NCBI GenBank assembly: GCA_029961685.1
Contig: JARWKL010000010.1
Location: 22,790,067 to 22,854,066 of the forward strand
DNA from: Aristolochia californica
Taxonomy: Eukaryota > Streptophyta > Magnoliopsida > Piperales > Aristolochiaceae
Direction of reading: 5' to 3'
DNA length: 64,000 nt
Shown here one piece after another: positions 21,498 through 34,191 of the stretch (position 1 is its first letter; every line of letters starts with the position of its first letter). Both the position numbers and the translations under genes were made by a program. The notes beneath the pieces were generated by a model. It had not been told where the DNA came from, did not search any database, and was given only the letters and a program-made list of their open reading frames with translations.

Positions 21498-22493
21498 TGT
21501 TAGGAAAAAATCGTCGATGACAACAAGACAAGTAACAAGTAATCATGCACAAAAAAATATTTTATGTGGTTCAAAAAATTGCCTACGTCCACGGGAGCTT
21601 TAGAGGATTTTATAGATCAGTTGAAGAATCACAATACAGTTTGTTTCTCACACCAGAAATACAACCCGAGAGAGTCTTCTCTCTTTGTCGTCTCAACGAG
21701 TTTCGGGGAGATCGAAACCTCTCCCCGCTTTGTCTTCCTAGTGCACACATATGTACCGATACAAAATCTCGAGGGAATGCCGTAAACCTCTTTGTTCCGG
21801 TAAGTCCCAGACTTTGTTCTTCCGACAGCAACATCAAACAACAGCACCAATAACGGCAACTGCAACAAATATTAACTCCAGCAACGATGACGGCAACATC
21901 GTCGTTCTTCTTGAGTCTCTCTTCTGCCGAGAGATTCTGTTTCATACTCTATTTCTATTTCAGAAACAGAGTCGAAGTCCTACCCTACAACACCAGCAAC
22001 GATGACGGCAGCAGCGTCGTACAATAGCTCCGACAGTGGCAATGACAACGATGTCGTGCCAATAGAGTGCCAGTTAAATCTTGCCTTTTCTATACTTTTT
22101 TGCAACTTTCCAGTTTCCATCCCCACTCGCAAGTCTCCACGCAATTCACAAAAGAGCACGCGTGGTTTGCCAACAGTAAGGAGACCTGCCATTCCCGGTT
22201 GACCGCCCAAAGTGCCTAATAGACGTACCTTTTCCCCGCCAAAAATCTTTTCACAATGTATACTATGTGCCCTCGTCCCCTCTTTGTCTAAGCAAACGAG
22301 AGATCACAAAAAATACGACAAATTATGATTGTTCTCAATAATGAACAAACAATGAAATGCAAGACTCTCTACGCGCAATGTCCTTGTTTTGGCAATAGAC
22401 ACGAAGTCTTCCTATGAGGGACTCTGTTCACACATCGTCTCTGTTTCGACAACAGAGTTGTGTGCAATGGACCAGGCTCCACAGTCCTCAACA
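21498..22493 (-). repeat. E1 5' LTR (~996 bp)
   Basis: TGTTAGGAAAAAATCG ... CCTCAACA, followed by the AAGAC target duplication. It contains a minus-strand TATAGAAAAGG near 22,090 that could be the element's TATA box; this motif lies in the middle segment that the 3' LTR lacks. Confidence 0.85.
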
Positions 22494-22649
22494 AAGACAT
22501 CTCACTTGAAATTCTTTCACATCTGCCCAAGAAATGACAGCTCAAGTGTGAAGCTATTTTAGAGAAATGGCAGAATATGATCAAGAAAGTTACCTTCTTT
22601 CACTACCAAATCAATTGACATCGGTTTCGTCTATCAAAAATACTACGAC

Positions 22650-22930
22650 TATGGCTTCATATGTGAATGTATGTTTTGTTGCTTGGACGAAAAAGGAGCA
22701 CTCACACTCCAAGACTCCCTCGTCTTCCCTTCACATCACAACGTCAAGAATATGGGTTGTCATCTTCTAGTGCAAGAAAATCCACACTAATCTCAAGCTC
22801 AGTTACTATCTCTACAATCTCATTACCAAGCATCTCATGACTCTTCCTCCGCTTCCTCCTTTCAGAATGGCCCATGACTCCTTTGATAGTTGTTTCCCTT
22901 TTTTAGGTTTAACCCATTATTAGGTAGTTT
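22650..22930 (+). pseudogene. Possible F-box/kelch-type scrap in X2
   Basis: Copy of the 10,440-10,730 scrap with additional indels. It contains the intact AACCC site at 22,911-22,915. Confidence 0.3.
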
Positions 22931-23261
22931 CCCATAGATAAAAGGATAGTGAGCCTGAGTTTGGATTGTACGTTAAATGGGATTTGGACAAGAAATAAGC
23001 CTGAGTTTTATCTGTCAATGGGAGTTTGGATAAACAAGACATTCCTCTGCAAATTCTTGGAATTTTGTCTACCATGATTGAAGGTATGCATCTTGGGTTT
23101 CCGATTTTATTTTTATGAATTTTATATTGTTTTAGAAATTCTGATTTACATTTGGAATCTTTCATCTTGATTAAAATTCTATTATTTTTTTTTGTTAAAT
23201 GTTGTCTATGTTTTTATTCTGCCATAAAAAAAATTAAAATTTACGTGTCGTTTTCGAGTAC

Positions 23262-24151
23262 AGGAGGATGTAGACTTAAGATGAGGCCTTATGAGCCCCG
23301 CGCTTCTTCGATAGCCAGTGGTGGCACGTGCGACTGACAATATGTTGTGTGCCTAGCGAATCTCAATCACGCTGGAGCTCCCCGACTAGATAGCGTCTAG
23401 GAGAGGCAGTGATGTTTCTGAACAGCGTCCCCGGCCAAACAAGATGACTGCACTGGTGCGCCAGAGTAGGTTTTGCTTAGTGCACTGGAGGTGCCAGCAT
23501 GTTAGTGGGAACAGATGCGCCCGTGGGAAGAAAATGCCCATAGCCAGCCATCAACTGTCGTTCGGGTCTGCAGAGGGGATCATCAACGTGGGGAGATGAA
23601 CGACGGGGCTCGTTGTGTGCGTTGGTGTCGATTTATCAAAATTTTGTGTGCATTTTCTTCCCGACTCCCGGTTGGTCCCGTTCCTCACTTCCAGTCGCCT
23701 GGAGACCGGCATTGCGCACAATTGATTCTTGGTCGAGAGACGTTGCTTCGATGGGTGGCAATGAACACCAGACAATACGTCAAAGCACAGCTGAGAGGAG
23801 TAGTCACAGAGCACCGAGAGAGAGACGCTGTAAAGGAAGCCTGTGTACACCGACGTGTTGTGCTCGTCGGACGCACACCAGCGACAAGGGCACCAGAGGA
23901 AGGAGACGGTGGTGTGGGGATGGTGAGTAGAGTCCCAAATGGACGAGACGTCTGGCTGTGAGCAGTTGAGAGCAGCGCGAACGAACAGAGCAGAGACCCG
24001 TGTTGTGTGAGCCGGTGTTCCGTGCTCTCATTGGAGTGCAGCCAAGGCCAGGAGCACAACATCGTGCTCTCCGGTTGTCCCGCACCACTGTACGCGCAAG
24101 AGCACCAAACATGCTCACGACCCATCCAAGCCCAATGTTATTGTTGGATAC
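23262..24151. repeat. GC-rich block of X2, unidentified
   Basis: Counterpart of 11,041-11,935. ORFs on both strands differ in frame and length from X1, so no protein is called. Confidence 0.5.
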
Positions 24152-26738
24152 ATTTAATTCATATATAAATAACAGGAAAAATAGAATATTTTAGTTTTCA
24201 TTCCTTTTCATTTTAGCGCATATGGATTAAAAAATTGGATATGCATATATGAATGTTTAATATGCAAGTGTTAGTTAATTTTTATCTGTATAAAAATTTA
24301 TTTTGGGTTTATGCATACTTAATCTTCTATGCATATTATGATTGACCTAAATATAGAAATTAATAATTGGCATAAATTTTAGTCAATTATTTTGATGTCA
24401 TATTTTGGTTTACATTTGAATAATTAAGTAATAACCACAACATTCTTAATTATGAAAAATGTCTAGTGACATTAAGTTTAGTCACATAAAGTTAATGACA
24501 TACAGATTTGTGAATATCCATGGAATCTAATAATTTAACCTCACGTGGTAATTGTTATATTTAAGTGGTTAATTTGGATTGGATAGAAACATTTAAAAAA
24601 ACTTTTTAGTCATCTGCAACAATAGAAAATTTCTTTAGAGATAAATTTATGATGCCATTATAAAGTGATATCAATCGTTTATGTGTTATAATCTAAGCCT
24701 ACTCACATATTGATTTATTTGTTTAAATTTATTTACGTGGGTAAATATTCAATTTTTGGTTCCATTGCATGTTTTAGTAAGCTTTGTTGTTTATTTTGTA
24801 ATTCTTCAAACTTTATCTGTTCCAAATTTTGATTCCTCCAATATTATTCCTCTGAATGGTAATAATTAAGCTCTTTGTTGGTCATTTCTTCTATTAAATA
24901 GCACCGACATATAAGACTCTTTCATTAGGAAAGTCATCACATTTTCTCTTGGTTGGTCATATATGACTCTTTCATAGCAGCTCTTCATCTCATGTTCTAT
25001 TTCTTTTTTATAAGATTAACTTATTAGACTCAAGTTGATAAAGAACTGACACATTTTAGGTTATTCAATTTGTTGTTCTTTATGAAATCCTCTGGTAATG
25101 TCATGAGTTACTTTAGCACAAATGAGGAGAACCATGCTTTTAGTTCATGTTATGAAGTTATAATTGGATATCTTATTTTTATGCTATGTTTTATTTTCTA
25201 TTGTTTTATTTGAGTAATTAATAATATTAGGCATAGGAATTGATTCGTAAAATATTAAGAAAGAAAACAATTAATTGATTGTATAATGAGTACATTGTTT
25301 CTCTATTTATAATAGAGAAAACTCACAGAATCAAAATAAAATTAAACCTACCCATGTTCCACTTACAACTTGAATAGAACTCCTAATACGAAACAAAGTA
25401 AATCAATATTACAGAATACTGATAAAATCAATAGATTTCTTATGTAAGATTCTATCCCATGAGACTCAAATAACACTTTGTCCTACTAATTCTTTAACCA
25501 TGAGATTCCTTTACCATGAAAATCATATTAGACTCTTCCATTTTGCGTCTGCAACACTCCCCTCAAATTGGAGCTGCTAACTTTTGCATGAAAAGAAATT
25601 TTCATCTACTATCCTCCTCCATACTTAGATGTTCTTTATTTTTAAAAAAACAAATTTACCACCACTACTTCTCAACACCTCTTCTTTTGAACTTCTCCTT
25701 CTACTTCTCTCCATTAAGTGACCCTTTCCTTTTAAAGAGGCCCCAATTGTACATAGCAAATATGAGAGAAGGAAGCGTCACTCCAGCCAAACGATAAAAC
25801 TTCATATTCCTTTCAAAATGGTCTATGTTTGAAAAAAGACTCCTTTCAATTTCAAATGCAGACAAGCCCAATTTTTGTGCATGAAAAAAAGAAAGTGTAT
25901 TAACTATTTTAATGGTAGCTCACAAAAATATACTACTTTGGTGAATAAAAAAGCTTAACTTACTCTGACTGTTGGGCGCACTCTTGTTCTATGTAGGTAG
26001 TGGAAGTATAGCCAGTGCTCTAAAGTGATAAAAAATATGAAATTAAAAAAATACAAGAAGTTTGAAAAGAACAAAAAAAAGACCTTTGAAAATAAGGGAA
26101 ACTTCTTTGCATAAAATGAAGATGGTTTACACTCGTGGGTACAAAGCCTACTTATATGCAAACTAGGGATAAGAATCCTTATCCCTTCATCTTACATGGA
26201 TCAGTATGATCTTCCCACCTAAGTACAAGGTTTACCCCTTTATTTAAATTCAAACTTGGCATTATCACAAATGCCTAAAGAAGCTCATAAAATATAATTC
26301 AAGAGCATTTGAATCGATCCGAGTTAAAATTTTAAATTTTAAATGAGACAAAGAAATTGATAGCCAGCCTCTACAACTTGAATGCACGCGCGCCACTCTC
26401 CTACACACGTGCCTTGCCTATTCGGCGCACCCACGCACCTCAGCTACATCCTCACCCATGCCTAGGTGGGGGGCAAGGGTTGGGTTTTGATTAATTAAAT
26501 AACACATTTAATGTAATACATAACTATCTTGATCATATCTAATACTAATTAATTAATGACATTATGTATTTATTAATCATATAATTACTGATTAAGTAAG
26601 AAATAATTAAATACCCAATTATTTCTGCCAATTAATCGGCCAATTGACATATTTAATGTAATAACTAATCGATTATTTAATAGAAAAGTAGTAATAACTT
26701 ACTTATCTAATTAATTAAACACATTCTAGTTATATAAT
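24152..26738. other. AT-rich part of X2, no gene recognised
   Basis: Counterpart of 11,936-14,908, with a shorter middle. A segment of it (about 24,870-25,450) has a second copy in the same unit at 30,770-31,390. Confidence 0.55.
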
Positions 26739-26778
26739 TAGGATGGGTGACTTCCTGTGAAGTCCTCGTGTTGCACCC
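26739..26778 (+). pseudogene. 5S rRNA 3'-end fragment, X2 cluster copy 1
   Basis: TAGGATGGGTGACTTCCTG through TTGCACCC. Same truncation point as in X1. Confidence 0.85.
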
Positions 26779-27175
26779 CTTTTTGCCCTATTTTCCACTG
26801 CCATCAGCTAATTTCTCCCTCACAATGCTGCGGTTAGGGGTGACAAAACATATTTGTATATATATATATATATTTTTTTTGACGGTTTGAAACTTTCGGG
26901 TAGAAAAGAAGGGGGGAAAAAAAGAAAAAAAAAGAATGATTTTGTTTAGTTTTCCTTTATTAATGCAGTTGGCTACACTTTCGACACGGACGGTGAATGT
27001 TTTATTCTTTAATCCAACAACATAGCACTCCTATTTTATTTTTTATATCTCGATTTTTGCATAAGATTATAATTTATATTTTATTTTATGTAGGGAATGT
27101 GGAAATGACCGACAGAACACGGGGGGATTGTGAAGTCGAGGAAGGGATTGGCAGGATGGAGAGGGTAACAACAAC

Positions 27176-27293
27176 GAGTGCGATCATACTAGCACCAATG
27201 CACCAGATCCCATCAGACCTCAGAAGTTAAGCGCGCTTGGATGAGACTTGTACTAGGATGGTTGACCTCTTAGGAAGTCCTCGTGTAGCACCC
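27176..27293 (+). rRNA. Degenerate 5S rRNA copy (X2 copy 2)
   Basis: 118 bp, GAGTGCGATCATACTAGCA start, AGTTAAGCGCGCTTGG, GTACTAGGATGGTTGACC, GTGTAGCACCC end. It is closer to consensus than its X1 counterpart, but the C-box still has GG to GT and the 3' end is altered. T-rich sequence follows. Probably a pseudogene. Confidence 0.8.
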
Positions 27294-27685
27294 CTTTTTC
27301 CCCATTTTTCCTTTGCCACCAACTAATTTCTCCCTCGCAATGCTATTGTTAGGGCGGCAAAACATATTTGTATATATAGTTTGTTTCCTTTTTTAACAAT
27401 TTGAAACATTTGGGTAGAAGAGAAGATGGGAAAAAAGAAAAAAAAAGTACAATTTTGTTTTATTTTCCGTTATTAATGTGGTTTTGTTCAATTTCAACAC
27501 GGTCGATGAATGCTTTATTCTTTAAGCCAACGACAAAACACTTATAATTTTTTATATCCTGATTTTTGTTGAAGATTTTAATTTTTAATTTTATTTTATG
27601 GAGGGAATATGGAAAAGGCCAACAAAATATGGGGGGAGAGGGAAGCTGGGGAAGGGATTGGTAGGATGGAGAGGGAAACACGAAC

Positions 27686-27803
27686 GGGTGCGATCATACC
27701 AACACTAATGCATTGAATCCCATCAAAACTCCGAAGTTAAACGTGTTTTGGCGATTGTTGTACTTGGATGGGTGACCTCCTAAGAAGTACTCTTGTTGCA
27801 CCC
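27686..27803 (+). rRNA. Degenerate 5S rRNA copy (X2 copy 3)
   Basis: 118 bp, GGGTGCGATCATACC start and GTACTTGGATGGGTGACC C-box, 510 bp after the previous copy. It shares the A-box change seen in the X1 counterpart, showing the two clusters descend from one cluster copied with the unit. Confidence 0.8.
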
Positions 27804-28185
27804 CCCTTTTTACCCTTTTTTCCTTTGCCACCATTTAATTTCTCCCTCATAATATTGAGGTTAGGGCAACAAAACGTATTGGTATATATAGTTTGTCTTC
27901 TTTTTTAACAGTTTGAAATGTTCTGGTAGAAGAGAAGAGGGAAAAAACTACGATTTTGTTTTGTTTTCCATTGTTAATGTAGTTCGGTTAAGTTTTGACA
28001 TGGCCTGAGAACGTTTTATTTCTTTGATCTAATGACATAGTATTTTTAAAATTTTTAATATCTTGATTTTTTCTCAAGATTTTAATTTTTTATTTTATTT
28101 TATGGAAAGAATGTGGAAAAGACCGACAAAACACGGGGGAAGAGGGAAGCCAAGGGATTGGTAGGATGGAGATGGTAACACAAAC

Positions 28186-28196
28186 GGGTGTGATCA
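28186..28196 (+). pseudogene. 5S rRNA 5'-end stub, X2 cluster copy 4
   Basis: GGGTGTGATCA, 500 bp after copy 3, then the same break into AATAAAATTTGG as in X1. Confidence 0.75.
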
Positions 28197-28660
28197 ATAA
28201 AATTTGGCATTTTGATAAATGTGGTTGAAAGAAAAACTTCTGAGTAAGATATGCAAGCTAAAACATTTTTGTAATTTTAGTTAATGTAATAATAATCAGT
28301 TTCTATTCTCTTTCTCCAATGAACTAACCCATCAGATCAGAAAATAGTTTTTAGATATGAAGAAGATTGAATTTTCAGCATAAATGATGCTAATGCTGAC
28401 AAATTTCAGATCACCTTTGTGCTCACTCTTCGGAAAACAACACACAAAGTAATTGACATCAGTTCTAATAGGAGGGGTTAGTCAACTCACGCAGGAGATG
28501 AACTTCAACCACATTACTCAGTTCATCTGCTGATATTGTTAGTGGAACACTAGCGCATGATTCATGTTGATGAATCAGAGGAACCCAAAAATCATCTCTA
28601 CGGTTTAATTTTGGGAATTCGGATTCTGTAGAATCTTGAGAATCATCCGGATGAAGAGAG

Positions 28661-29927
28661 TGGGATGCCTTGAACCCTCGTCGAATTTTTTCATTTCAAT
28701 CTCTCTTCTGCACTCTTCCCTCTCTCGGTCTAATTCTTCTCTAGTCTCTTCTTCCTCCGAAATTGTTTTCCTCGCTCTCATCCTCCATCTCCCTTCTCCC
28801 TTCTCCCTCTCGTTGCGAACATCCTCTCGGCCTCCCACTCCCTTCTCCCTGTAGCTATTCTCTCTTCGCCCAAAATACCTCCTGATTTCGTTTGATTTTC
28901 CCCCATTTCAATTTCAATTTTCTTTGATTTTTTATATTTCGCCGTTGATTTGTTCAATTCTACTTCGATTCGACTTTGATTTCACCCTTCAACTACGGTT
29001 TTCCAAAAATTTAAGAAGGTATGCCTATACCCTGACTTTTTTTATCATTTTAGTGTTGTATTTGATTTAATTTTAATTTTTGTGCGTAATGTGTATTAAT
29101 TGTTGCTTAATTGTGGGATTTAGGTTGAGGTTTATGGTTCAATTTTGTCTTCATAGGGTTTAATTTCTGGATTAGGGTTAGGGTTTAGTGTCTTTAGAGT
29201 TTGGTGCTTGGTATTTTAGGGTTTAGGTTTAGGGTTTATTGTATTTTTAGGGTTCTCAGTGTTTGGGTTTTAGTGCTTTTAGGGGTTTTAATGTTAGGGT
29301 TTAGGATTTAGGTTCTGGTTCTAGAATTAGGGTTTAGGGTTAATAGGGTTTAGGGTGTTGAGTCCAGTTCAAACAATGTTGAGTCGCCTACAAAGGCGTC
29401 CATTACCCAACGAAACCCGACTCCCATCACTGACGAGGTACAGTTTGTAGTGACTGTGAAATCATATGGTGCTCTACCAGGGATGTTCGGTAAATTTGGA
29501 CTTGATATGTGTGTTTTTGCAGTGTTTAGTGTATCTACAATGGAAATAGTTTGGCTAATTTTGAAATGTCGTAGAATGTTGTTGAAAATTATTGAAGTGC
29601 TATAGAATGATTTTACCATGTGGAGAGGAGATTCAGGTGTTATAAATATCCACTACTTGGTATTTTATTTTTTGGTTTGATGAGGACCATCTCGGATTTA
29701 GATTATAAATGGCTATAAGAAGACCACAAATTGCTCGATATTATGACATTTGGATCTTCGAAGAAGACAACAAAATGTTCAATCTCTTGGTCGAACAGGT
29801 CAATATAGGGAACAAGTTGTCCAACAGGGTTTGGAAGCATGAGGTATATATGGACCGTCGCCTGAACGTCCCAACTACAATACCCCAGGATTTAGCTTTC
29901 CTTGCATTCAATATAGCTTTTTTCTGA
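28661..29927 (+). pseudogene. Gene-like 5' end of unknown identity (X2)
   Basis: A CT-rich UTR-like tract, an AAG|GTATGC donor, telomere-motif intron, then an exon-like piece reading NNVESPTKASITQRNPTPIT that ends GACGAG|GTACAG. An acceptor TTTTTGCAG follows about 100 bp later. A last piece (RRPQIARYYDIWIFEEDNK) ends in GAACAG|GTCAAT. It is better preserved than in X1. The protein is not recognised; a transposase or zinc-finger N-terminus is possible but unproven. Confidence 0.4.
29116..29362 (+). repeat. Interstitial telomere-like repeats (X2)
   Basis: Imperfect TTTAGGG-type copies (TTAGGGTTAGGGTTTAG, TTTAGGGTTTAGG and others) over ~250 bp, matching the X1 block. Confidence 0.65.
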
Positions 29928-30512
29928 GCTTCTTTCATCCCATTGAGATCATATTCTTCCAAGAAGAAAACTTTGAGATATAGATCACAACGAAATGCCC
30001 TAATATGGGGATTTCTATCGTAAATGCCTCTAGATGGAATCTACCATCTGCAACAAATACAACAACATCAACTGCACCACTATTAGGAATTGTAGGAGAT
30101 GCACTTCCCTTGAAGACAAAGGTTTAGATTGTGGAACAATGATATCAATACCAAAGTCAGCTAAAGCAGATTTAACAGCTCTCACAACTGCTAAGAATTG
30201 GATGGTCCCTGCCACTGCAATCTTTTTGTCACAAAAAATGCTTTAATTGTATTAATGATATGGTCTACACCAATTTTTATTTCAACGAAAACATATAAAG
30301 CAAGGATTTTGGTGTAATCTATTGGGACTAAACAGCTATGCCCGTAATGGATCAAAAGATCTAGAAAAATTATCCACACAGCAGCATGCCCCATATGTGA
30401 TGTCAACCAGAATAAAGCACTCATCAACAGAAGCAAAGGTTTCAAAAATGTCGAAAAGAACAAGTGAGTACATGAGGAAACCTTCGGGGAATTGAATGAT
30501 GACCCTTTTGGG
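29855..30512 (-). pseudogene. DPH1: DPH1 fragment (diphthamide biosynthesis), X2
   Basis: Same fragment as in X1 with independent changes: [105 protein letters not shown]. It keeps [11 protein letters not shown], which carries one of the conserved iron-sulfur cysteines. At least two frameshifts are visible, one right after QSKPLSS, and the segment with the next conserved cysteine is eroded. The 5' end adjoins LTR-like sequence at 30,513, unlike X1. Confidence 0.85.
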
Positions 30513-30700
30513 GGTTTATTTATCACCCAAATGCCTAACCGACCTAAATTTTTTCACGCCAAAAATCTTTTAAAAATGGATTCTCTATGCATGTATAATG
30601 TCCCTCGGCCACTCATTGTCAAAGAGATCACAAAAAAAGCAACAAATTATGATTGTTTTTGTACTGACTACTTTGCTTCAAAGTGAGATAGTAGTATATT
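30513..30700 (-). repeat. E-type LTR fragment in X2
   Basis: The sequence from the CACCCAAATGCCTAACC phrase to ACAAATTATGATTG resembles the middle of the E 5' LTR (for example 35,663-35,800: CCGCCCAAAGTGCG, CCAAAAATCTTTT, ATTCTATGTGCCCTC). The same fragment is at 49,269-49,420 in X3. It looks like a clipped relic of a related LTR. Confidence 0.5.
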
Positions 30701-30769
30701 GCCTACATCTTCAAAAATCGCCTGATCCCAATGTTTATTGATTTTCAACAAGCCTATTCATAAACTACT

Positions 30770-31390
30770 TGGCAATCTCTCTTGGTTCTACCCATTGTCA
30801 CTCTCCTTATCAGCTCTTTGTTGGTCATCTTCTTCTATGACATAGCACTGACATATATGACTCTTTCATTAGCAAAGTCATAACATTTTCTCTTGGTTGG
30901 TCATATATGACTCTTTCATATCTGCTTTTCATCTCATGTTATATTTCTTTTTTATAAGATTAACTTATTAGACTCAAGATGATAAAGTACTGACACATTT
31001 TTGGTTATACTATTTGTTGTTCTTCATGAAATCCTCTGGTAATGTCATGAGTTACATTAGCACAAATGAGGAGAACCATGCTTTTAGTTCATGTTATGAA
31101 GTTATAATTAGATATCTTAGTTTTATACTATGTTTTATTTGCTATTTGTTTTATTTGAGTCATTAAAAATATTACGCATAGGAATTGATTCTTAAAATAT
31201 TAAGAGAGAGAAAAAATTAATTGATTGTATAATGAGTACATTGTTTCTCTATTTATAATAGAGACAACTCACAAAATCAAAATAAAATTAAACCTATCCA
31301 CTTAAAACTTGAATAGAACTCCTAATACGAAACAAAGTAAATCACTATTACAGAAAACTGATAGAATCAAAAGATTTCTTATGTAAGATT
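30770..31390. repeat. Second copy of an X2 AT-rich segment
   Basis: Matches 24,870-25,450 and 12,655-13,220, including CTTGGTTGGTCATATATGAC and GGAGAACCATGCTTTTAGTT. A third member is in X3 at 49,560-50,040. Confidence 0.65.
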
Positions 31391-31990
31391 TCTTATTTAA
31401 TGTAATAACTACTCAATTATTTAATCGAATAGGTAGTAATTACTTAATTATCTAATTAAGTGAACACATTCTTATTATATAATTAACTAATTAATTTGTT
31501 TTGTAGGATTAATGGAGTCTATAAGAACCACAATGACATACTATTTGATGATTGCTGATACTAGTTAATTAGAATAATATATTTACTAATTAAATAAGTA
31601 TTGATTAGGTAAGAAAATAATTAAAAACCCATGATTTGTGGTAGTAAATTGGCCAATTGACCTATTTAATGTAATAAATAATCAATTATTTAATTGAATA
31701 GGAAGTAATTACATAATTATTTAAGTAATGGAACACATTCCAATGGAGTTGGTATGAAGAACTAGAATAATTTACTATTTGACTGCAACTAATAGTAGTT
31801 GATTAATTTATATTTAATACATTTACTGATTGAATAATTACTGATTTGGTAAGAAAATAATCAATTACATGATGATTTGTGGTAATTAACTAGCCAATTG
31901 ATATAATTAATTATATAACTAATCAACTATTTAATCAAACATGCAGGACTTACTTAATTAATTAATTAATATAACATTTTCTATTTATAT
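31391..31990. repeat. AT-rich tandem repeat (~260 bp period)
   Basis: About two and a half copies of a unit containing TTTAATGTAATAA, AATTATTTAAT, GTAATTAC, and GGTAAGAAAATAAT. A single related copy is at 14,690-14,900 and 26,510-26,720, next to the 5S clusters. Confidence 0.5.
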
Positions 31991-33279
31991 AATTAAATAA
32001 TATTTCATTATTAATTGATTCAAATAATTTTTTTAGTTTTATTAGTTATTTTTTATTTTAATGACTAATTACTTTTCCTACCATTATTATTTTTTTCTAT
32101 GTTCAATTTTTATTATTATTTCATTTTTTACTTTTTTTATAATCCTTATTTTCCCTTTTGTATTTTAAATTTTATTATTTTTGTATTTTTCCTTTAATTT
32201 TTTCTTCTTTAGTTTTTTTATATTTGCCCATGTCAACAGAGCTTGTCTAAATGGCGCCACATCAGCATGTCCATTGAGGAAAGAGGAAAGAGGAAAGATA
32301 ATGGGGAAAGGAGGAATTTTAGGTTTTAAAGGATGGGCTGGCATGGTGCTATATGGACAAGCTTTACTATGTGGGAAGTTGACGGATCGTATGAGGATTC
32401 CAAAGGTTGAAATCAGATAATTTGGGAAAAAGTTTAAAAAGTCATTATTCAGGTAAATAAAAATTTTAAATCCAATATTCTAGTACAATTCCTTGAAATA
32501 TAATAAAAATAATAATAATTTTCCAAAAAATTCTTCTTATTACATGAGTTGCTAATTGGGTGTAATTAGATTGGACAACAACAACCTTCATGTAGGGCAT
32601 ATTGAGTGAGAATTTCTTAAAACCACTAAAATTTCAAATTTTGATCAATTCATTTTCTATAATTTTTGTGAGAAAATTTTACTTTTGTGCAATGGTATCC
32701 CACCTACAAAGTAATATTTAATTAAGCTATCTAATAATTACATAAAAAAATTAAAGATACAACAATTCAAAGTAATATTTAATGAATTTCTTCTTTTGAA
32801 TGCTGTAGATTAAAATATAATTTTATTTATTGAGAATTATGGTTCAATTGCATAATTCTGAACTTTTTTCAATCGATCCTTTTACTTTTTCTTTGTAGCA
32901 CAACAAGGTGCATCTATAGATGACAAAAATTCAAAATACTGGCGCTCGTCCTACATCATGACTTAAAAACTATCAACTGTGAAATCTCCAGTCAGCGAAA
33001 TATCAAAGAAAGTAGAGCTCCATGTTTAGCAAGTATAACGTAAAAGGAAACTCTAGGGAAACAAGGATTCCAAATCAGACTAGAATAGGTAGCCGCTTTG
33101 GTTTATATATAACTGAGGTAGGACTTGCTCTCTTCTGCCTTGTAGAATTGCCGGATAATACCATCCTCCTTTAGTCCACGTTTTCCATCTTTGTTGTCAG
33201 ATCTTGCTCTATTCTTGCTTCTTGGGGATCGACCTACTACTCTTATATTGTTTTAATGGAGGTCAGCTTGCCCGAAGAC
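31991..33279. other. Right part of X2, no gene recognised
   Basis: AT-rich to 32,230, then the conserved unit end (32,290-33,279) with the TATA-like motif near 33,103. The 79-codon ORF at 32,181 is not conserved in the other units. Confidence 0.45.
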
Positions 33280-33894
33280 TGTTAGGGAAAAATCATCGAT
33301 GACAACAAGACAAGTAACAAGTAATCATGCACGACACAATATTTTACGTGGTTCTACAAATTGCCTACGACCATGAGAGATGTAGATGATTTTATAGAAA
33401 AATTGAAGAATCACAATATAGTCTGTTTCTCACACAAGAAATACAATCCGCGAGAGTCTTCTCTCTATTTCGTCTTAATGACTTTCAGCGAGACCAAAAC
33501 TTCTCCCCGCTTCATCTTCCTGGTGCACACACAGGCACTGATATGAAATCCCGAGGGAGTTTTGTAAACCTCTTTGTTTCAGTAAGTCCCAGACTTTGTT
33601 ATTCCGACAGCAGTGTCAAATAGTAGCACCAGTAACGGCGACGGCAACGACAATGAACAGTAACTCCAACAACAGCGACGACAACGTCGTCGTTCTTCTC
33701 GAGTCTCTCTTTCTGTAGAGACATCTCTATTTTGGCAACAGAGTCCTAGTTTCCTCCTGAGAGACTCTCTACGCGCAACATCTCTGTTTCGGCAACATAG
33801 ACAAAGTCTTCATGTCGAAGGACTCTGTTCGCACACCGTCTCTGTTTCAGCAACAGAGTCGTGTGCAGTGGACCAGGCTCCACAGTCCTCAACA
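33280..33894 (-). repeat. E2 3' LTR (615 bp, internally deleted)
   Basis: TGTTAGGGAAAAATC ... CCTCAACA. About 240 bp shorter than the E1 3' LTR, lost near 33,717. Confidence 0.85.
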
Positions 33895-33917
33895 ATTCTC
33901 CCACTTGGAGACTGGTA

Positions 33918-34117
33918 TGTCAAAGTCCTAGGCAAGAATACTTCCCAGGAGGTCACCCATCCTAGAATTACTCTCGCCCAGGCTCGTTTAATTATGAAGT
34001 TCTGATTTAGGTACCTAGCCAATACAACCCGAAAAGACTAGCCGTTTAAGGTGTGGAAAGCCAAGTATCTAACTCAGACCACAAACTCTAACAAGAGTGG
34101 ACGGAACCACTCTGACA
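33918..34117 (-). repeat. Cassandra-like 3' LTR (200 bp)
   Basis: TGTCAAAGTCCTAGG ... CACTCTGACA. It has ~20 extra bases (near 34,075) relative to the other LTR. The 5S-like part is 33,938-34,005. Confidence 0.85.
33938..34005 (-). pseudogene. 5S rRNA-derived segment in TRIM LTR
   Basis: On the minus strand: TCAGAACTTC, then CTGGGCGAGAGTAATTC, then TAGGATGGGTGACCTCCTGG. This matches the 3' half of 5S rRNA including the C-box and most of the IE. It is part of the TRIM, not a 5S gene. Confidence 0.85.
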
Positions 34118-34191
34118 CCCACCCCGCCCATTCTGGAGCCATTTCTCACGGGATACGAACGCGGACTGTGGCGTGCCTAACTCTAATACCA

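Larger units (their letters stand above)
20018..22493 (-). mobile_element. E1: internally deleted copia element
   Basis: Minus-strand LTR element with a 3' LTR at 20,018-20,871, a 626 bp internal domain, and a 5' LTR at 21,498-22,493. Flanks are AAAAC (20,013-20,017, mutated) and AAGAC (22,494-22,498). The PBS (TGGTATCAGAGCCGG, minus strand) and a purine-rich tract (AAGTGGGAGAAT) next to the 3' LTR are both present. Gag, protease, most of integrase and most of RT/RNase H are missing, so it is non-autonomous. It joins X1 to X2. Confidence 0.85.
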
